Source: Atherinomorus stipes
Lineage: Eukaryota; Chordata; Actinopteri; Atheriniformes; Atherinidae
Reading direction: 5' to 3'
NCBI GenBank assembly: GCA_023101725.1
Contig: JALJCO010013695.1
Coordinates: 1 to 64,000 of the forward strand
DNA length: 64,000 nucleotides
Shown: positions 60,968-64,000 of the stretch, in pieces
How positions within the stretch are numbered: position 1 is the stretch's first letter
Layout of the letters: each line of letters opens with the position of its first letter
Program-made: the position numbers and the translations under genes
The notes under the pieces: generated by a model
What the model was told of the DNA's origin: nothing
The model's input: only the letters and a program-made list of their open reading frames with translations
Database searches by the model: none

Positions 60968-63711
60968 TTAAAGTTCGACCGCGTAACTTTTGGCCAGTAG
61001 GAGCTAAACCTGGAACGTCTCACAGACCTCACGGTCACGGTCACAATCAAAACCGGCCACAAAACCAAGTTGTAGTTTTGTGCACTGAATGAAATAACCT
61101 TTAGGACTTAGAATTTCTAAGGATTTTAGCTCACGTTGGTGTTATACCCCGAGATACGTCTGGATTCTAGCATATATGTTTCCCCCTTGTGAGAACGTTT
61201 TTGGATTAGCTATGTGTTGTTATGAGAACGTCTGGATTAGCTCACGTTTGTTATGACAACGTCTGGATTAGCTCACGTTTGTTATGAGAACATCTGGATT
61301 AGCTCACTTTTGTCATGAGAACGTCTGGATTAGCTCACGTTTGTTATGAGAACGTCTGGATTAGCTCACGTTTGTTATGAGAACATCTGGATTAGCTCAC
61401 GTTTGTTATGAGAACGTCTGGATTAGCTCACGTTTGTAATAAAAACGTCTGGATTAGCTCACGTTTGTTATGAGAACGTCTGGATAAGCTCACGTTTGTT
61501 ATGAGAACGTCTGGATTAGCTCATGTTTGTTATGAGAACGTCTGGATTAGCTCATGTTTGTTATGAGAACGTCTGGATTAGCTCACGTTTGTAATGAGAA
61601 CGTCTGGATTAGCTCACGTTTGTTATGAGAACGTCTGGATTAGCTCACGTTTGTTATGAGAACATCTGGATTAGCTCACGTTTGTTATGAGAACATCTGG
61701 ATTAGCTCACGTTTGTTATGAGAACATCTGGATTAGCTCATGTTTGTTATGAGAACGTCTGGATTAGCTCACGTTTGTTATGAGAACATCTGGATTAGCT
61801 CACGTTTGTTATGAGAACGTCTGGATTAGCTCATGTTTGTTATGAGAACGTCTGGATTAGCTCACGTTTGTTATGAGAACATCTGGATTAGCTCACGTTT
61901 GTTATGAGAACATCTGGATTAGCTCACGTTTGTTATGAGAACATCTGGATTAGCTCATGTTTGTTATGAAAACGTCTGGATTAGCTCACGTTTGTTATAA
62001 GAACATCTGGATTAGCTCATGTTTGTTATGAGAACGTCTGGATTAGCTCCCGTTTGTTATGAGAACGTCTGGATTAGCTCACGTTTGTTATGAGAACATC
62101 TGGATTAGCTCACGTTTGTTATGAGAACATCTGGATTAGCTCACGTTTGTTATGAGAACATCTGGATTAGCTCATGTTTGTTATGAGAACGTCTGGATTA
62201 GCTCACGTTTGTTATAAGAACATCTGGATTAGCTCACGTTTGTTATGAGAACATCTGGATTAGCTCATGTTTGTTATGAGAACGTCTGGATTAGCTCACG
62301 TTTGTTATGAGAACATCTGGATTAGCTCACGTTTGTTATGAGCACATCTGGATTAGCTCATGTTTGTTATGAGAACGTCTGGATTTGCTCACGTTTGTTA
62401 TGAGAACATCTGGATTAGCTCACGTTTGTTATGAGCACATCTGGATTAGCTCATGTTTGTTATGAGAACGTCTGGATTAGCTCACGTTTGTTATGAGAAC
62501 GTCTGGATTAGCTCACGTTTGTTATGAGAACGTCTGGATTAGCTCACGTTTGTTATGAGAACGTCTGGATTAGCTCACATTTGTTATAAGAACGTCTGGA
62601 TTAGCTCATGTTTGTTATGAGAACGTCTGGATTAGCTCATGTTTGTTATGAGAACGTCTGGATTAGCTCACGTTTGTTATGAGAACGTCTGGATTAGCTC
62701 ATGTTTGTTATGAGAACGTCTGGATTAGCTCATGTTTGTTATGAGAACGTCTGGATTAGCTCACATTTTTTATGAGAACGCCTGGATTAGCTCACGTTTG
62801 TTATGAGAACGTCTGGATTAGCTCACGTTTGTTATAAGAACGTCTGGATTAGCTCACGTTTGTTATGAGAACGTCTGGATTAGCTCAGGTTTGTTATGAG
62901 AACGTCTGGATTAGCTCATGTTTGTTATGAGAACATCTGGATTAGCTCATGTTTGTTATGAGAACGTCTGGATTAGCTCAGATTACGGGACATTACAGTG
63001 GCTCTGCTTCCTTCTGAACAGCGTATGAAAACCAGACAACTGCAAACTGCCGATCGTTCCGTTACTTCTTTGATATTTATATGAATCACAGAGACGCATT
63101 TATGCTGCAAACCAGCCACAATTGCGCAAAATGTTTAGGGAGTCATGTTAGCTTTGGTCTATAGCAGTTAGCTTCTAACCGGAAACTATCGGCAGATTAT
63201 ACGGCTCTTATTGACGTAGTTTTTAATAAACGCTGACTGAAAAAACATTAAAGCATCACATTTCCGCATGTCTACATAAGAGCCAAACTTACTTACAGTC
63301 TAATGACACGGTGGCTAACAGAGAGCGGGTTTTGCTTCCACGCTGCTGTTTCAGAAATCTCCAACGACTGAATTCTTTTCCAACGTCCTCTCGTGTTTCT
63401 GATCTGCCGTGATCCCCATGACTCTTTTTTTCTGGGCTGCTCAGACATCACTTTCACCTTTTTACTTTGTTCCGCCATGACTAAGATTCGAGTAATGAGA
63501 GAAAGTAGCACAAGTAGAGTTTTCTGTGTTTGCGGAAGAGGAGCCGTGAAGCAGCACTTTCATCGACGGCCGTTACGATGTCTGGTTTCTGCAGAGAGCA
63601 GACGCTCAGAGTGCTGACACGCGTCAGTCACTGTATATTGGCCCGAAAAATCATCTAATACTGCTCATTTTAGGCTTAATGTCAGTCAGAAGTTACACAG
63701 TATAACTTTAA
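60968..63711 (-). mobile_element. TTAA-flanked MITE, family 2, copy with expanded minisatellite
   Basis: TTAA|AGTTCGACCGCGTAAC at the left, GTTACACAGTATAACT|TTAA at the right; 2744 bp. It is the inverse of 17321-18494 apart from the array and one deletion of about 170 bp. On the minus strand, ATGGCGGAACAAAGTAAAAA begins at about 63476, opening a basic frame (MAEQSKKVKVMSEQ). Confidence 0.85.
61203..62980. repeat. 31-bp minisatellite, about 57 units
   Basis: Tandem GGATTAGCTCACGTTTGTTA then TGAGAACGTCT, very homogeneous. Recurrent CACG/CATG and ACGTC/ACATC variants recur in multi-unit blocks. A decayed lead-in lies at 61130-61202. The sister element has two units. Confidence 0.96.
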
Positions 63712-64000
63712 CAGGTAAAAATTCAAAACAGTGATCTCCCTGTAAAAGCTCGGGGATATGAAGCCACCTTATAAAATGCTTCCAATGAAAACACTAGATT
63801 CATGAGAGTTACGACCAATATTGCTGAGTGTGTAAGTCTGAACGATTCGATCCAGATCTGGCCTCATAAAATGCTACTGTTGATTGAATTTTAGATTAAA
63901 AATAATGACTGAAAAACAAGTCGTTAGGAGTAATGATTATGCAGGAGGAAGAGGAAGTCAAACTATTGATAGGAGTAACGTTATGGATGTCTGTTTGGAG
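63712..64000. other. top3b intron continuing past the window
   Basis: No top3b exon or other gene seen here. Confidence 0.4.

Noticed and set aside
58187..64000. Missing top3b first exons
   Set aside because: I looked on the minus strand for the MKTVLMVAEKPS and CGHVMTLDFLG regions and found nothing; they must lie beyond 64000.

Overview
The window comes from a vertebrate nuclear genome, almost certainly a ray-finned fish. It has spliced exons with GT/AG introns, Tc1/mariner, Harbinger-like and hAT-like DNA transposons, tRNA-derived SINEs, non-LTR retrotransposon remnants and abundant mini- and microsatellites. There are no operons, no intact viral genes and no CRISPR array. I cannot name the species.

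The only host gene I can support is top3b (DNA/RNA topoisomerase III beta), on the minus strand. Sixteen coding exons lie between 58186 (5'-most in the window) and the stop codon at 13540. They total 2.37 kb and encode about 788 residues. All junctions are canonical and all phases agree. They correspond to about residue 68 through the C-terminus of the 862-residue human protein; the exon or exons for the first ~67 residues lie beyond position 64000. The TOPRIM acidic motif, the catalytic tyrosine ([11 protein letters not shown]), the C-terminal zinc fingers, the RGG-rich tail and the terminal AAYFV are all present.

The rest is intron and 3' flank filled with repeats. Region 1-13.5 kb (downstream of the gene): a solo LTR with a 4-bp target duplication, a broken Harbinger-like transposase, a 5'-truncated non-LTR retrotransposon, fold-back elements, two copies of a TTAA-flanked element and a 16-bp minisatellite. 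Region 14-27 kb: TTAA elements, a long inverted-repeat pair and arrays with 38-, 17- and 11-bp units. Region 27-34 kb: three Tc1-like elements. Region 34.6-38.3 kb: a 3.7-kb array of 54/58-bp units. Region 38-50 kb: fold-back, SINE and hAT-like elements and a second 11-bp array. Region 50-57 kb: 34-, 24- and 38-bp arrays and a 45-bp-arm hairpin beside an exon. Region 58-64 kb: a nested DNA transposon pair and a TTAA element carrying about 57 copies of a 31-bp unit. Tandem arrays occupy roughly 13-14 kb, about a fifth of the window.

Two patterns stand out. First, three minisatellites sit inside dispersed repeats whose other copy, also in this window, has only one or two units. The seed and the expanded product are therefore both visible. 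Second, four unrelated MITE-like families (eight copies) are all bounded by TTAA|AG...CT|TTAA. One copy or more of each family carries a short ATG-starting segment resembling a gene's first coding exon; in two families a GT splice donor follows. This is consistent with gene-fragment capture, but it is an inference.
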